A stretch of 64,000 nucleotides of DNA, taken from the NCBI RefSeq assembly GCF_963678635.1, contig NC_087071.1, positions 15,811,613-15,875,612 on the forward strand, given 5' to 3'. The translations under genes were made by a program, and so were the position numbers. The stretch comes from Symsagittifera roscoffensis (lineage: Eukaryota; Xenacoelomorpha; Acoela; Convolutidae). Positions 35,940 to 47,440 of this stretch are shown here, one piece after another; positions within the stretch are counted from its first letter, which is position 1, and every line of letters starts with the position of its first letter. The notes beneath the pieces were generated by a model. The model saw nothing but the letters and a program-made list of their open reading frames with translations, did not search any database and was not told the origin of the DNA.

Positions 35940-36295
35940 ACAACGAAATGGTGTAACTCAACGAAGCAATGTCTTGCCTAGCTAATATGGTGCAATTGTA
36001 TCATTCGAATCATTTTCTGCTTGTCATCCGTACGTTACAACAAGGACAGCAATGCAGTTCAACGATGATTTTCCGGCTCTTCCTATGGAAGATTTTCAAA
36101 ATCTTTTTTATAGCTTTTGACTTGACTTCACTATAAAATGCAGCTGAACAGTTCCATTTTCCGGAACTTAGTCAAAAAAGCTTGAGATTAGGAATGTTCT
36201 TCAAGTTTCCCTTGGAGCAAATAACGGAGTTGAAAATCTTAGAAAAGTGACTATCAAATTTTCAAATTGACAATTTCAGAGCATTCGCTTAATTT
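35940..36295 (+). pseudogene. Polinton P2 major capsid protein, C-terminal remnant
   Basis: The peptide AMQFNDDFPALPMEDFQN, then fragments around 36,110-36,290, match the last ~110 codons of the capsid gene at 57.65-58.02 kb. Stops and shifts follow, including inside the region around 36,118-36,150. Only the distal jelly-roll part is left. It tells us that the capsid gene lay directly upstream of the protease in both Polintons. Confidence 0.8.
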
Positions 36296-36520
36296 AATTT
36301 TCAGAAGCCTGTAAAATTACTGTAAACATTTATCAGTGTCATTGTCTCTGTTCTATTTTTTTTTCTTCTTTTTTCTTTTTTTTTCTTCATACCTCATTCT
36401 CCAGTAAAAGGAGATAATGAATGTTGCATAATGAAAAATTCGAGAAACTTGCGCAACCTAGAATGTAAAGCAGTGTTCAATAACCTTTTTCCAGTTCATA
36501 AGACAAGCGTATGGGACTTT

Positions 36521-36610
36521 GTTTTTTCAGTACTTAAATGCATGAAAATTATAGTCATCCAAATTGTTTTTTCAGTACTTAAATGCATGAAAATTAAAGT
36601 CATCCAAATT
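36521..36610. repeat. Two 45-bp tandem copies in the P2 spacer
   Basis: 36,521-36,565 and 36,566-36,610 are nearly identical (GTTTTTTCAGTACTTAAATG then CATGAAAATT). This segment is single copy in the complete Polinton (about 58,222), so the duplication is specific to P2. Confidence 0.85.
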
Positions 36611-36683
36611 ATATTTTTTGTTCTAAGTTCAAAAAAAAAATCAGTTTCATCGTTGTCAGATGTAAATCAGTAACAAGTGTAAG

Positions 36684-38290
36684 ATGGATCTTTTTTTGTT
36701 TGTACAAATAATAGAAAGAGTTCCTGAGCTCAGCTTCAAGTACATTGGATTTTAACCCTCTGATAAATTTCCTCAACTAACAAAGCACTCCTTTGCAATC
36801 ATCAACTCAGCTTCAAGCAGTGATAGAGGAGAACACTGGATCATGGTAGCTCGATTGGTTAAAATTTACTACTTTGAGATTTCATTGATTCGATAAAGAA
36901 AAAGGAATTTAAAAAAATTGCGGATCGTTCCCGGAAAACTACCATTACGACGCCAAACTGTGCATTCTCCGCATTGTAAGCGGAATCCGCAACAGGTCAA
37001 ATTCAGATATGTCGCGGAATCCGCAGTCTTTTTACTTTTTTTTGATCTTCTATGCTGTTTTGGATTCCACAAACAACTACCTAAGTCATTGTACTGCTCA
37101 AAATTACTAGAAAATTAGGCGAATTTGCGGAATCCGCAACTGTATTTGCGGAATCCAGAAAGGTTTGTGGAATCCACAAACAAATGATAAAACATTTGCA
37201 TCGTTAAATTGAGCTGTTGCGGAATCCGCAACTGTAAGTGGAATCCGTAAATTATAATTGGATTCCGCAATTTGTTTGCGGATTTCCTTTAGATATATTT
37301 ATATGTGTAGTAGCCATTAAAATTATATCTGTTGAATATTTGTGATTTGGTTTCACTAGAATAGAAGTTTACTAGAATGGAAAATTACTACAATAGATCA
37401 GTGTTTGGGATTAATGGAATCCCAATTACTGACCAGTATTTGGGATCGATGGAATCCCAAATATTGAACTGATTTGATGATTTGCTGTGCGTTATGTTTC
37501 TAATCACTCCAAGCTAATGACTCCAAATATTGGATATATTCCATTTTTATTCCACATTTTTCCAGTTTTTGGTTTTTGATCAATCCCAAAAACCGACCAG
37601 TAATTTGGATCGATGGAATCCCAAATACTGACCTAATTTGTTGATATGCTGTGTGTTCCATACACTCTCAACTCATTGACTCCAATAATTGAAATTGTTC
37701 AGTGTTCTGTTTCAGAAATATTAAAAGATGACATCCACCGATTTAGGTAACCAATGTTGTAAGACTTGATTGTGGATTCCGCTGACTACGGTTAAATCTT
37801 TGCTTTTAAATTCCGCATTGCTAGAGATAAGAATTCCAGCTCAGCTTTTAATTGTTCATCTGCAAGTTCAGTTTTGAACAAAATTCGGAAACCACTTACA
37901 GTTTGCGTAATCCACTTACATTTGCGGATTCCAATTACATTTTACGGAATCCACTTACAGCTGCGGAATTCAAAACAACTAGATATATTTACTTGTTGCA
38001 GAATCCACAACAAAACAAATGTGCCGACAAATTTTAGGTTACAGGTATATGTATCCGGAATCCACTGAAAATTTGTTTCTGGTATCCACTTACATTTTGG
38101 AACATATTTTAAGACTTGCCTCTGGAATCCAGAAACGTACAGACACAAAATTGTGCTCCTACCCAGAGCACAGTTTGGCCTCGTAACGACAGATCTACGT
38201 AATTTTTTCAGCTTGCCTTCCTTTTAATTTCTACCAGAAAACTTGAATAATATTCCTGATATGTATGTTTTGATTTCTATAAGTAGTTTT
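36684..38290 (+). pseudogene. Polinton P2 cysteine protease, split by a MITE
   Basis: The ATG at 36,684 begins MDLFLFVQIIERVPEL and runs to GEHWIMVARLVKIYYF with only one in-frame TAA (36,756). The catalytic His (GEHW) is kept, but the following acidic site is changed (FEISLI instead of FADSLG). The gene is interrupted at 36,945 by a 1.24-kb MITE. The C-terminal part resumes at about 38,187 (CAGCTTGCCTTCC region) and is too damaged to show the active Cys. The family is the adenain-like maturation protease. Confidence 0.8.
36945..38186. mobile_element. 1.24-kb TTACGA-terminus transposon nested in P2 protease
   Basis: The left end TTACGACGCCAAACTGTGC (36,945) and the inverted right end GCACAGTTTGGCCTCGTAA (to 38,186) match. 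The interior has about a dozen GCGGAATCCGCAA/TGCGGATTCC-type units in both orientations (36,980-37,290 and 37,760-38,120). Between them lies a block with three TTTGGGAT-ATGGAATCCCAA units (about 37,400-37,640). It has no long ORF and looks like a non-autonomous element made of short inverted and tandem repeats. Confidence 0.8.
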
Positions 38291-38329
38291 ATGTAGATGT
38301 GCAGTTTTGTTTTTATTATTGTAATATAT

Positions 38330-39717
38330 GGCAGTAAAATCGATATACGAAGCAATGATTTTTATACTTAATTGTAATTTTTTTATTTTCTCCGAAAATT
38401 GAAAAAAAAATTCAAATTTTTAGCTGGCTGCAGCATAGTTTCAGCTAGATAGAGCATTAGAACACCATAGAAAATAAATTACAGCTCACATTTTCTTGTG
38501 TTTTGAAGTTTTTAGTTGAAGAAAAATCTCAAAAACTCTCAGTTTTTGTGGAAGAACTCATACCATTGACATTCCATGAACCAAAATTGAATGATTATAC
38601 GTGCATTCCACAATTTACACGTAGATTACTAATGATATTTGCCAATTAGATAACGTGCCGGAGATTTTTGCAAAAAAACTAGAGATTCTTAGGCAAACTG
38701 TTTTTTTTTTACCATTCCTTTAGCATAATACAAACCATGAAACCTTACCAACTCTAATCTCTATCTTAATACTTTGCTGAAGCAATAACCAATGTTAAGA
38801 TTTATTGGGACGTACTTTAAAATATGCAGTCAACTACCTTATTTTTCAATAAATCATTTTATTCCTTGAAAGTCCTACTAATCGAGGCGAGTAAGCCAAC
38901 AAAACTGAAAAGTTTAATAGGAATGAAGCTTTTTTTATCGAATCAAAATCAAAAAAAAACATAGTCAGACTATTAATCTATAAATTACAGGAATAGGTTA
39001 AAACACTTGCTCTTACGACAAAAATTGCTGGCCGCAAAAGAATCGAAATTCTTGCAAAAAAACTAGAGATGTTTACACAAAATAGTGTTCTACCATTTTT
39101 TGTACCATAACCCAAACCATGAAACCTTACCAACTCTTTTCTCTATCTTAATACTTTGCTAAATCTGTAACCAATGTTGAAAAATATTGCGACAAACTTT
39201 GAAATTTGCAGGCAACTACTAATAAATCATTTTATTCCCTGAAAGCCTTACAAATCAAGGTCTTTAAGCCAATAAAACTAAAAAATTTAATGAGAATGAA
39301 AATTTTTAAAGAAAAAACACAAACAAACAAAACAGAGTAAGGCTGTTAGTTATATAAGTTACAGGAAAAGGTTAAAATACTTGCACTTACGACAAAAATT
39401 ACTGACTGCAAAAAATACTCTTCGATGTAGCACTTAAGCCGACAAAACATAAGCCGACAAACAAGATTATAACAATTCAATTTTTCCCGGAAAAAAATTG
39501 TTAACTTCACAAACAACGAAAAAAAAACTTGGACCGGCCCGGACTCGAGCCCCAAAACTTTGATTACAGAGACAAACGCGTTTCTGTTCTTCCGAGGAAC
39601 GCAAAGAAAATTATCTGCATGAAATTTATAATTAAGACCAAAAATATTTATACCCTATCTTGAAAAAAAATGGAGGTCTGCAGACACACCCCCAGCTCAT
39701 CTCCAACATCTGCTACT
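38330..39717. repeat. Right TIR of Polinton P2, enlarged by an internal duplication
   Basis: The start GGCAGTAAAATCGATATACGAAGCAATGAT corresponds in order to the start of the right TIR at 58,769. The end corresponds to 59,350. Inside, two direct copies of ~340 bp (about 38,677-39,036 and 39,060-39,405) share CCATGAAACCTTACCAACTC, TCTCTATCTTAATACTTTGC, AATAAATCATTTTATTCC and CTTACGACAAAAATT. The TIR is therefore ~1.39 kb instead of ~0.58 kb. Confidence 0.75.
39532..39603 (-). other. tRNA-like sequence (possible tRNA-derived pseudogene)
   Basis: On the minus strand GGCTCGAGTCC matches the Pol III B box (GGTTCGANTCC) except at one base. It is followed ~14 bases later by a run of nine T, as at Pol III terminators. 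Upstream, CTCGGAAGAACAG is a poor A box and TTTG/CAAA could be a rest of the anticodon stem. The acceptor and T stems do not pair, so it is not a working tRNA. Confidence 0.3.
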
Positions 39718-39752
39718 TTCATCCAATGGTCTAAGAATCAATTGAAGTAAGG

Positions 39753-39896
39753 ATGAAAATCTCGAAAAAAGCGAGAACTGGCGTTCCCATTAATCCGAGT
39801 CAGAGCAGACGGAGTAGTGAATATGGCCCGGAGACAATAAAGTTTGAAACTAGAAAATTAACTTCTCAGTTCGTAAAAAAAAACATAATTTACGCT
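39753..39896 (+). other. Open frame interrupted by the complete Polinton
   Basis: ATG at 39,753 opens 46 codons (MKISKKARTGVPINPSQ...) reaching the target-site copy TACGCT in frame. After the element (59,351) the same frame continues for 38 codons, counting the repeated target site, with a hydrophobic segment (FFVILLLILHSLSG), to a TGA at 59,465. If the Polinton is ignored the frame is ~84 codons. There is no homology evidence that it is a gene, and chance is possible in AT-rich DNA. Confidence 0.3.
39891..39896. repeat. Target-site duplication, left copy (TACGCT)
   Basis: TACGCT directly precedes the left Polinton terminus and is repeated exactly after the right terminus (59,351-59,356). 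Six-base duplications are the signature of Polinton integrase. Confidence 0.92.
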
Positions 39897-40492
39897 AGTA
39901 GTAGATGTTGGACGTGTTCAGGGTGTGGGGGGGGGGGAAGGGGGGGGTGCTCGGCTGACCCGATGTATTAAGATACGTTATAGATTTTGGGTCAGACTCG
40001 CTATGCATTAAGATTGGGTATAGAATGTATTAAGATAGGGGATACCGATGGTAAGTTTTTATGATTTGTGTGATGGTAAGATAATGGTAGGAAAAACGAT
40101 TTTTTTTTGGATTTTTTGTTGGAAAAAACTGGTTTTTTCGCAAAAATCTCGACGCGCGTTATCTAATTGTTAAAGATCACCGTTTAATTACTTGTGGATT
40201 GTGGAATGAAGTTCTTTTGATTAGTTTTTTGGTGCATGGTAATCAATGGTAAGAGTTTTTGAGAAAAAAAATTTCGTTGAAAATTTTTTGAAAATTTGTT
40301 CGAAAAAAATTCAAAACGCGATAAGATTTGCTATAAATTGACCTACTAACTAATTTATTAGAAAATCTTACTTTTTGAAAAATTTTTTTGAAATAATGCT
40401 GAAACCTACTGATAAAAAAACAAGTTTCTGAGAAAAAAAATTAAATTACAACGAAAGTTTATAAATCACTGCATCGTATTTGAAATTTACCG
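39897..40492. repeat. Left terminal inverted repeat of Polinton P1
   Basis: It aligns in reverse complement with 58,769-59,350 over its whole length, with substitutions and small indels. Shared landmarks include GTATTAAGATA units, GCGAGATTTTTGCG-like and CTAATTTATTAG. A poly-G tract (11 G, AA, 8 G; about 39,927-39,948) in this copy corresponds to a shorter C-rich patch on the right. Confidence 0.9.
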
Positions 40493-40587
40493 AAACTTTA
40501 TTTTAAAAACACCAACAAAACACTGCTTCATACAAAAACATAATACATTGCATCACTTGTTATAAACATATTACATTGCATCAGTTC

Positions 40588-43500
40588 TTACAAGTTCAAT
40601 GGTTTTGTTTGAATTCCATTATCTTGTACTTGTCTTTTTGGACAAAAATAGCTTAGTTCTTTCTTTGTCTGTTCATATGTGGCCACCATATGATTTCTAG
40701 TTCTGAAACCACTGTTAGTAGATGTAAGGTTAATTGCTTCATCAAGCAATCCTCTGTATTTTGACATCGGACCGTCTCCAGAATCTTCTATGTCCCGTTT
40801 ATTTAATCCTTTGCTGCTTAATTGGAACTTATCGGGCTTGTTGTCATAGCAGCAATATGTCTTGCTACACAAACTTAGCATTTCTCTACATCTAAACTCT
40901 TCTTTGAAAAGTGCAGGCTCCCGTTTATCATACTTTTTTTGCGTATTGCAACGCGTTCGAGGGAAGAAATTAGATTTTGCATCCGCCTTGAAAGAGTCTC
41001 TGCAGTCATTTTCCCTAATTTTTTCCCAAGCAGCTCTCTTATCTGATTGGATACAGTCGTATAAATTTTCTTCAGCAAGAGCGAAACAAAGCGAGTCTGT
41101 ATCCATCTCTAACTCTTCAAATTTATTTACATCACATAACTTGTCAAAAAATTTTATAGTAGAGTTCCAACATTCTCAGTTTCGCATACTGCAGTATGAA
41201 AATTCTCTATGTTCAATGGTTGATTTCAACAACTCCACCTCATACATGTCTTTTTCAACTGTATTCAGTTTTTGAACAATGGCTCATTGATTGTCATATG
41301 AGTTTTTTCATCGTTCAAATATTTTGTGATTGTATGTCTCGATCTATCCTTGATCTGATATCCATTCGGGAAAAACCCAAAAGTTTCATTGTTCCTGCTA
41401 CAACTCTTGATAGAGGATTTCATCTCTTCAACTCTTTTCAACTCTTCTCGCATCAACCACTGATTGAACGAAATTATTGAAACATTTCTTTGGAGTATGC
41501 TGAACAAAACAGTAAATTTTGGTGCATTGCTTGCCAAGTTCCAAATAAAAGTTGAACAGAGGAGTTATCACCGTTCCATTTTCTAGCTTGAAACTAGAAA
41601 TCAGCATTCCCTGAGGATGCTTTAAAATTTCGTTCTCGATTGCATACTTTTTCAAGTAGTCTCTAATATCATTTCTTCCAACTTCAGTGTTTTTGAAAAT
41701 TGGAGGTAAATTGGCAAATTTTGACTTAAGCTCATCTGGAACAACTAAATCGCACTGAACGTAGCCAAAAAGGAAATCATCTTTTATTTTCGCCAGAAGG
41801 GCGTCTGTAGAAAGAGATATTTTATAGATAAAGTGGGTTCTGACGTGGTTTTTGATCTTGTCATTGCTTTTGAAACTTTCCCACCAGTCACACTCACACA
41901 TTTCTTCCAATTTGTAACCTTTCTTTTTTATGTAACCCCGCCTCATATCATCCATATCTCTCTTCTGATTACCTCGTGCAATATCCTGTTCTGTTAAGGA
42001 GGGACGAGCTTCTTGACAGGAACATAAGTGGTAGTAGCATCCCATTGCTTCGAATACTGTTTTACAGTGATCGCAGTAACCATCAACATTAAAACAGTCG
42101 ATTTTTTTCTGTTTTCCAGATGTAAGAAAAGCTCTCAATTTTACATTCTGGTCTTGATTCTTGATAGAAAGACATTAACATATTCCCAAAGTTGCGAGTT
42201 CTAATATGTCTAGCCTTGATTTTCTGCATTTCAGTGTCAAGTTCCCATCTCGTGTACAGTCCTGTTGGCTTATGGAGAAAGTGTAAAGCTGGCTTGCATC
42301 AACTCCAACGATTGATTTACAAATATTTGATGAGTTGTTGATGAATATTTCATCAACTTCAGCTTTTCGAGTGAAAACAATGCAAGGCTCACCAGTCAAG
42401 TCTTCTCTATTTTTTTCACACAAATCTTTATCACTATCGCAAAATGAATAAAACTTGTAATTTGTAGATTTGTGTAGACATATTTTTGCTAGACTTGGAA
42501 GTGTGCATCCAAGTTTTAAAATATCAATCCCCTTGTTATGATAAAACTGAATCAATTTTTGCATTGCTTCAAGGGTTGGAACTACACCCTTGTTGTTGTA
42601 CCATTTCAAATTTTTTTTCCATTCCGTTTTTATTCCAAGTTTCTTGCAAGTAATTGTAATTATCCAATCCAGTTGGAGGAACAGTCTTGATTTGAAGCTT
42701 TTTAAGTGCTTGTTGTTCGTCAAGCCCACTCTTTCTCAGCTTCTCATAATCAGGGAAGTCTTTCGCTACAGGATTGTTGTTTCTAAGTTTATGGAAAAAG
42801 GCTTCATACGATGGCACTTCGTGAAAATCAAGTTTTTCTGGGTTATCAAACCACTCATAGGGAAAGAAACCTTTCGTTTCGCTAGCTTTATAGGCTTTCA
42901 GAAAGGAGTTCAGAGTAATTGCCCCTCCCAGAAACTTCATTAGGTCGAGAAATTGTACATCTCTAAACTTGAAAGATATTAAGTCATTTGCTTTTTTGAT
43001 GACGGATGTTTCCTGTTCCTTATCGCGAATCAACTAGGGGATTAGGTAGGACTTGATCAAATTCAAATCACATCTACCGCTGTGAAATCCCAAAACAGCT
43101 AAAGTCTTTGCATATCTCTCCAGATGTTGTTTCAAATCGATGAGTTGATTTTTCTGAATTAGCAAGAATTGTGTTGACATATCTGCTTCTTCCGAATCTT
43201 CAATGCATTCGTCTTTGTACTCAAGTTTGTAACTTGAATAATTTTTCCGCCTTCGTTTACTGTTCAAAAATCTTTTTCTTTCGTTCATTGACAGCCACTT
43301 CAGTATCTTGAATTTTTGTTCCCATCTCCAGCCTAATTTTTTCAGCCAACAGCTCGAGTTTGCTTTCCAAAATCAATAATCAAGTTCTGTGGATCCTTGT
43401 TGTCCAAAAAAATGGGTTCTTCAATCAGATTTGATGATATAGAGACTGAAATTGGTACCTGTTTTCCGATCCAGTTTGAAATTTTTGTCTCTTTTAGTTC

Positions 43501-44870
43501 CTCTGTAAGAACACAAATCGACTCAAAGTCAAAAATTGCGAGACTATTGAAAAGTTTGTTGTCTTTAGAAGCTAGAAGACCGAATGCTTCTAGCTTTTCA
43601 AACCTGGTTTCGCGAAGCTCATATAGGTTCTTTGGGTATATATATTTCACTCGGTCCTTGCATCTCAGAAGATGTTTGTTGAGAAACTCAGATTTTTCAG
43701 ACTAGGACGCCGGAAACACTTGAAGAAAGAAATAATATCATTTGTATGAATAACATGAATATTAAATCTCAGTAATTCGACTGTTTTGTCAAATCCTCCA
43801 ATACTTCGTCGAGCTAGTTCTCCTACATATTCTCCTTTTTTGATATCGAAATCATATCTAAAGATGTTCCTTTGCACAATTTCCTCGACAACAGATAAGT
43901 CTTCAGCAGAAACTCCACAAAAATTTTTAGGCTCATAAACTGATTTTGATATAAATTCTGTAAATTATCAAAGAGTGTGAGAATCGAACTCATTATGTCC
44001 GTTTATGTACATTGCCAATGCGCGGAAAAGACACAAATGATCTTTGTAAGCTTCCTTGTCTTTGTTAGATAAAAGACAGTTAACAGAATGGTTTTCAGTA
44101 GAGGTTCGGATAAGACAGAATCCAGACATCCCATTAGAATATTTTTGAGCAAAGCATCAAAAATTGTGACGTAAGTAATCAACTTGAATCGCCACTTTGT
44201 GTTTTGACGTTTTTGGGAACATTGCTCCACAATATCAAAATTTTCCACTTTTCCTTGGAATGTTATCAATTCTGATTTAGTAGAGAGCATATGAGATTTT
44301 TCAAATAAAGTATTATTTTCATGGGCGTAGAATTATCGATATTCACCAGTCTCAATATTTCGAAGAACAAAACCCAGAGCAATGTTGATTTTGGCGGCAG
44401 AATCGAGCTTGTTGAAGACTTCTTCAAGTTTCTCGTTGATTATTTTAGTATCTAACTTGGACATTTGGAAGTTAAATACCTTATGTCTTCTTTTTTTCCA
44501 GCTCCGTATCCACCAAAAAAGTTTGACAAGCACTAATTTCCTCCTTCAGTTTTTCACCATCTTCCCCTTCTTACTCCATAATCTTGTTCAAGTCGGCCAC
44601 CGTATCAGTGGGTTTCCGTTGCTTAGTTCCATGTTCCTTCTTCGATGTTGTTGGAGAGAGTAGTAACTTGGCAACTCTTGTTTGCAAGAAGGACAAACTG
44701 TCGACTGCTTCGAACTTGGTTGAGCATGCTTCTTCAAAACATGATAATCCATCTGTTCCTGCTTCTTAGACATAAAGTTAGGACACTTATGTTCATCCTT
44801 GTATTCACATCTCTTTCGATGTCAGCATCAGATCTCCTGTAATCATCACCGCATTTCTCACCGCTGTGTT
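40588..44870 (-). pseudogene. Polinton protein-primed family B DNA polymerase, copy A
   Basis: This is a nearly full-length gene read leftwards with several frameshifts. From the N-terminus: a KHSGEKC and CPSCKQELPSYYSLQQH zinc-finger region (~44,860-44,590); CVFSAHW region (~44,010); exonuclease motif I FDFESI (~43,530); motif A GVDASQLYTFS (~42,290; usual Pro is Thr); DxxWWESFKSNDKIKNHVRTH (~41,870); motif C MDTDSLCFAL (~41,106); and C-terminal CSKTYCCYDNKPDKF (~40,870) to the stop at 40,588. Motif B, expected as K-x3-NSxYG, is broken (KLLGFSRMD with a frame change, ~41,400). It would replicate the element from a protein primer. Copy B lies head-to-tail upstream. Confidence 0.9.
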
Positions 44871-47440
44871 TTTTGACATGGGACCGTCTCCAGAATCTTC
44901 TAGGACCCATTTATTTAATCCTTTACTGCTAAATTTGAACTTATCGGGCTTGTTGTCATAGCAGCAATATGTCTTGCTACACAAACAGAGCATTTCTGTA
45001 CATCTAATTTCTTCTTTAAAAAGTACCGGCTCCTGTGTGTCATACTTTTTACTGCAACACGTTCGAGGGAAAAAATTACATTTTGCATCCGCCTTGAAAG
45101 AGTCTCTTTAGTAATTTTCCCTCATTTTTTCCCAAGCAGCTCTCTTATCTGATTAGAGACAGTCGCATAAATTTTCTTCAGAAAGAGCTAAATAAAGCCA
45201 GACTGAATTCATCTGCAACTCTTCAAAATTTTTTTTACATCACAGAACTTGTCAAAGTAGTTATAGTAGAGTTCCAACATTCTCAGTTTCGCATAATGCA
45301 GTATGAAAAATCCAACTATGATGGGTTATCTATATTCAATGGTTGAGTTGAACAAATTCACCTCAAACATGTCTTTTTTAACTGTATTCAATTTTTGAAC
45401 AATGGCTCATTGTTTGCCTTATGAGTTTTTTCATCGTTCAGATATTTCGTGATTGTATGTCTCGATCTGTCTATGATCTGATATCCATACAAGGAATTAC
45501 TCAAATGTTTCCTTGTTTCTGCTACAATTCCTGATGGAGGGTTTTCATCTCCTTCTCTTCTCGCATCAACCACTGATTGAACGAATATATTGAAACAATT
45601 CCGTACTGTATACTGAAAAAATTCGTAAAAAAACAAGTTTGTCTGGGTTATAAAACCTCTCATAGGGAAAAAATTCTTCGGTTTCGCTAGTTTTTTAGTC
45701 TTTGAAAAGGGAGTCCAGAGTAGTTCCAACTACCAGAAACTTCACAAGGTCGAGAAATTGTACATCTCCAAACTTGAAAGATATAATGTCATTCGCTTTT
45801 TTGATGACGGATGTTTCTTGTTCTTTATCGCGAATCAAATAGGGGATTAGGTAGAACTTGATCAAATCAAATCGCTTTTACTGATGTTGAATCCAAAAAT
45901 AGGTAAAGTATTTACATACCTCTCCAGATAATGTTTCAAATCGATGAGGTAATTTTTCTGAGTTCGCAAGAATTGTGTTCACATATCTGATCTGCTTCTT
46001 CCAAATCTTCAATGCAATCGTCTTTGTACTTAAATTTGGTACTTGAATAGTTATTACCGCGTTCGTATAGCTGATCAAAAGTCTTCTACATTCGCTCATT
46101 GACAGCCACTTCATTATCTTGAAATTTTGTTCTCATCTCCAGCTTACTTTTCTCAGCCAACAGCTCGAGTTTGCTTTCCAGAATCAATAATCAAGTTCTG
46201 TGGATCTTTGTTGTACAAAAGGTGTGTTCAACAATCAGATTTGATGATATAGAGACTGAAAATTGTACATGTTTTCCGATCCAGGTTTCTCTGTAGGAAC
46301 ACAAATTGACTCAAAATCAAAAAATGCCAGATTATTGAAAAAATTGTTGTCTTCAGAAACTGGAAAACCAAATCCTTCTAGCTTTTCAAACAAGGTTTTG
46401 CGAGGCTATAGACGTTCTCTGGGTAAATATGTTTTACTCGGTTCTAACATCTCACAAGATGTTTGTTGAGAAACTCAGATCTTTTCAAGAAAGTATCACA
46501 ACTAGGACACCGGAAACACTTGAAGAAAGAATCAAAATCATTTTCTATATATTCTCCTTCTTGGATATCGAAATCGTAAATAAAGATGTTCTTTTCACAA
46601 TTTCCTCGACAACAGGTAAGTCTTCAACAGAAACTCCACAAAAGTTTTTAGGATCATAAACAGATTTTGTTATATCTTCTGTAAAGTATAAGAAGTGTGA
46701 GAACTGAGATCAATATATCCTTTCATAAACATTGCCAATGCGCGGAAAGGACACAAATGATTTTTGTAAGGTTCCTTGTCTTTTTTTGATGAAAGAAAAT
46801 AAACAGATTTTTTTTTCAGTGGAAATTTGGGTAAGACAAAGTCCGGACCTCCCATTGGAATGTTTTCAACTTGAATCGCCACATTGTGTTTTTTTACGTT
46901 CTTGGGTACATTGCTCCACAATTTCAAAATTTTCAACTCTTCCTTGGATTGTTATCAATTCTGCTTTAGCAACTGAGATTTTTCAAATAAAGTATTTTTT
47001 TCATGGGCGTAGAAATATCGAAGTTTACCAGTCTCAATATTTAGAAGAACAAAACCCAAAGCAACGTTGATTTTGGCGGCAGAATCGAGCTTGTTGAAGA
47101 CTTCTTCAAGTTTCTCTTCGATTATTTTAGTGTCTAACTTGGTCATTTGCTAGTCAAATATCTTAAGTCTACCATTTTCCATCTCCGTATCCACCAAAAA
47201 ATGTCGACAAGCACTAAGTTCATCCTTCAGTTTTTCACCGTCTTCCCCTTCTTCCTCCACAATCTTGTTCAAGTCGGCCACCGTATCAATGGGTTTCCGC
47301 TGCTTAGTTTCATGTTCCTTTCTCCAATGTTGTTGGTGGGAGTAGAAACTTGGGAACTCTTGTTCGCAAGAAGAACAAACTATCGACTGCTTCATCACCG
47401 CATTTCTCATACTTGACTTTCTTGTTTCGGTTAAGGACAT
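44871..47440 (-). pseudogene. Polinton family B DNA polymerase, copy B (internally deleted)
   Basis: This is a second polymerase copy starting at ATG 47,440 (MSLTETRKSSMRNAVMKQ), with zinc finger CSSCEQEFPSFYSHQQH, the CPFRALAMFMKGYIDL block (~46,760) and exonuclease motif I (FFDFESI, ~46,310). Around 45,650 the sequence jumps from the GFF/EWF-like block to FNIFVQSVVDARREGDENP. This removes ~1.2 kb of copy A's equivalent, including motif A. Motif B is intact (RKHLSNSLYGYQI, ~45,480). Motif C reads MNSVWL instead of MDTDSL (~45,203), so both catalytic Asp residues are lost. The C-terminus (CSKTYCCYDNKPDKF) ends at 44,871 and fuses to the N-terminus of copy A. Confidence 0.85.

Larger units (their letters stand above)
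35930..39717 (+). mobile_element. Right-hand fragment of an older Polinton/Maverick (P2)
   Basis: The order is a major capsid C-terminal piece, a conserved spacer, the protease gene (split by a MITE), and a right terminal inverted repeat ending AACATCTGCTACT at 39,717. Each segment aligns with 57.6-59.35 kb of the complete Polinton. The outer end in reverse complement reads AGTAGCAGATGTTGG, one base from AGTAGTAGATGTTGG of the complete copy. The left part and left end are not in view; upstream T-rich DNA replaces it. Confidence 0.85.

Noticed and set aside
39926-39950. Poly-G tract as a telomere- or quadruplex-based element
   Set aside because: It lies inside the left TIR and corresponds to a shorter C-rich patch in the right TIR, so it is a homopolymer expansion of TIR sequence. 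Quadruplex formation is possible but not special evidence.
40862-41275. Plus-strand frame of 137 residues over the polymerase
   Set aside because: It is antisense to the polymerase C-terminus with motif C (MDTDSL) and therefore a shadow frame.
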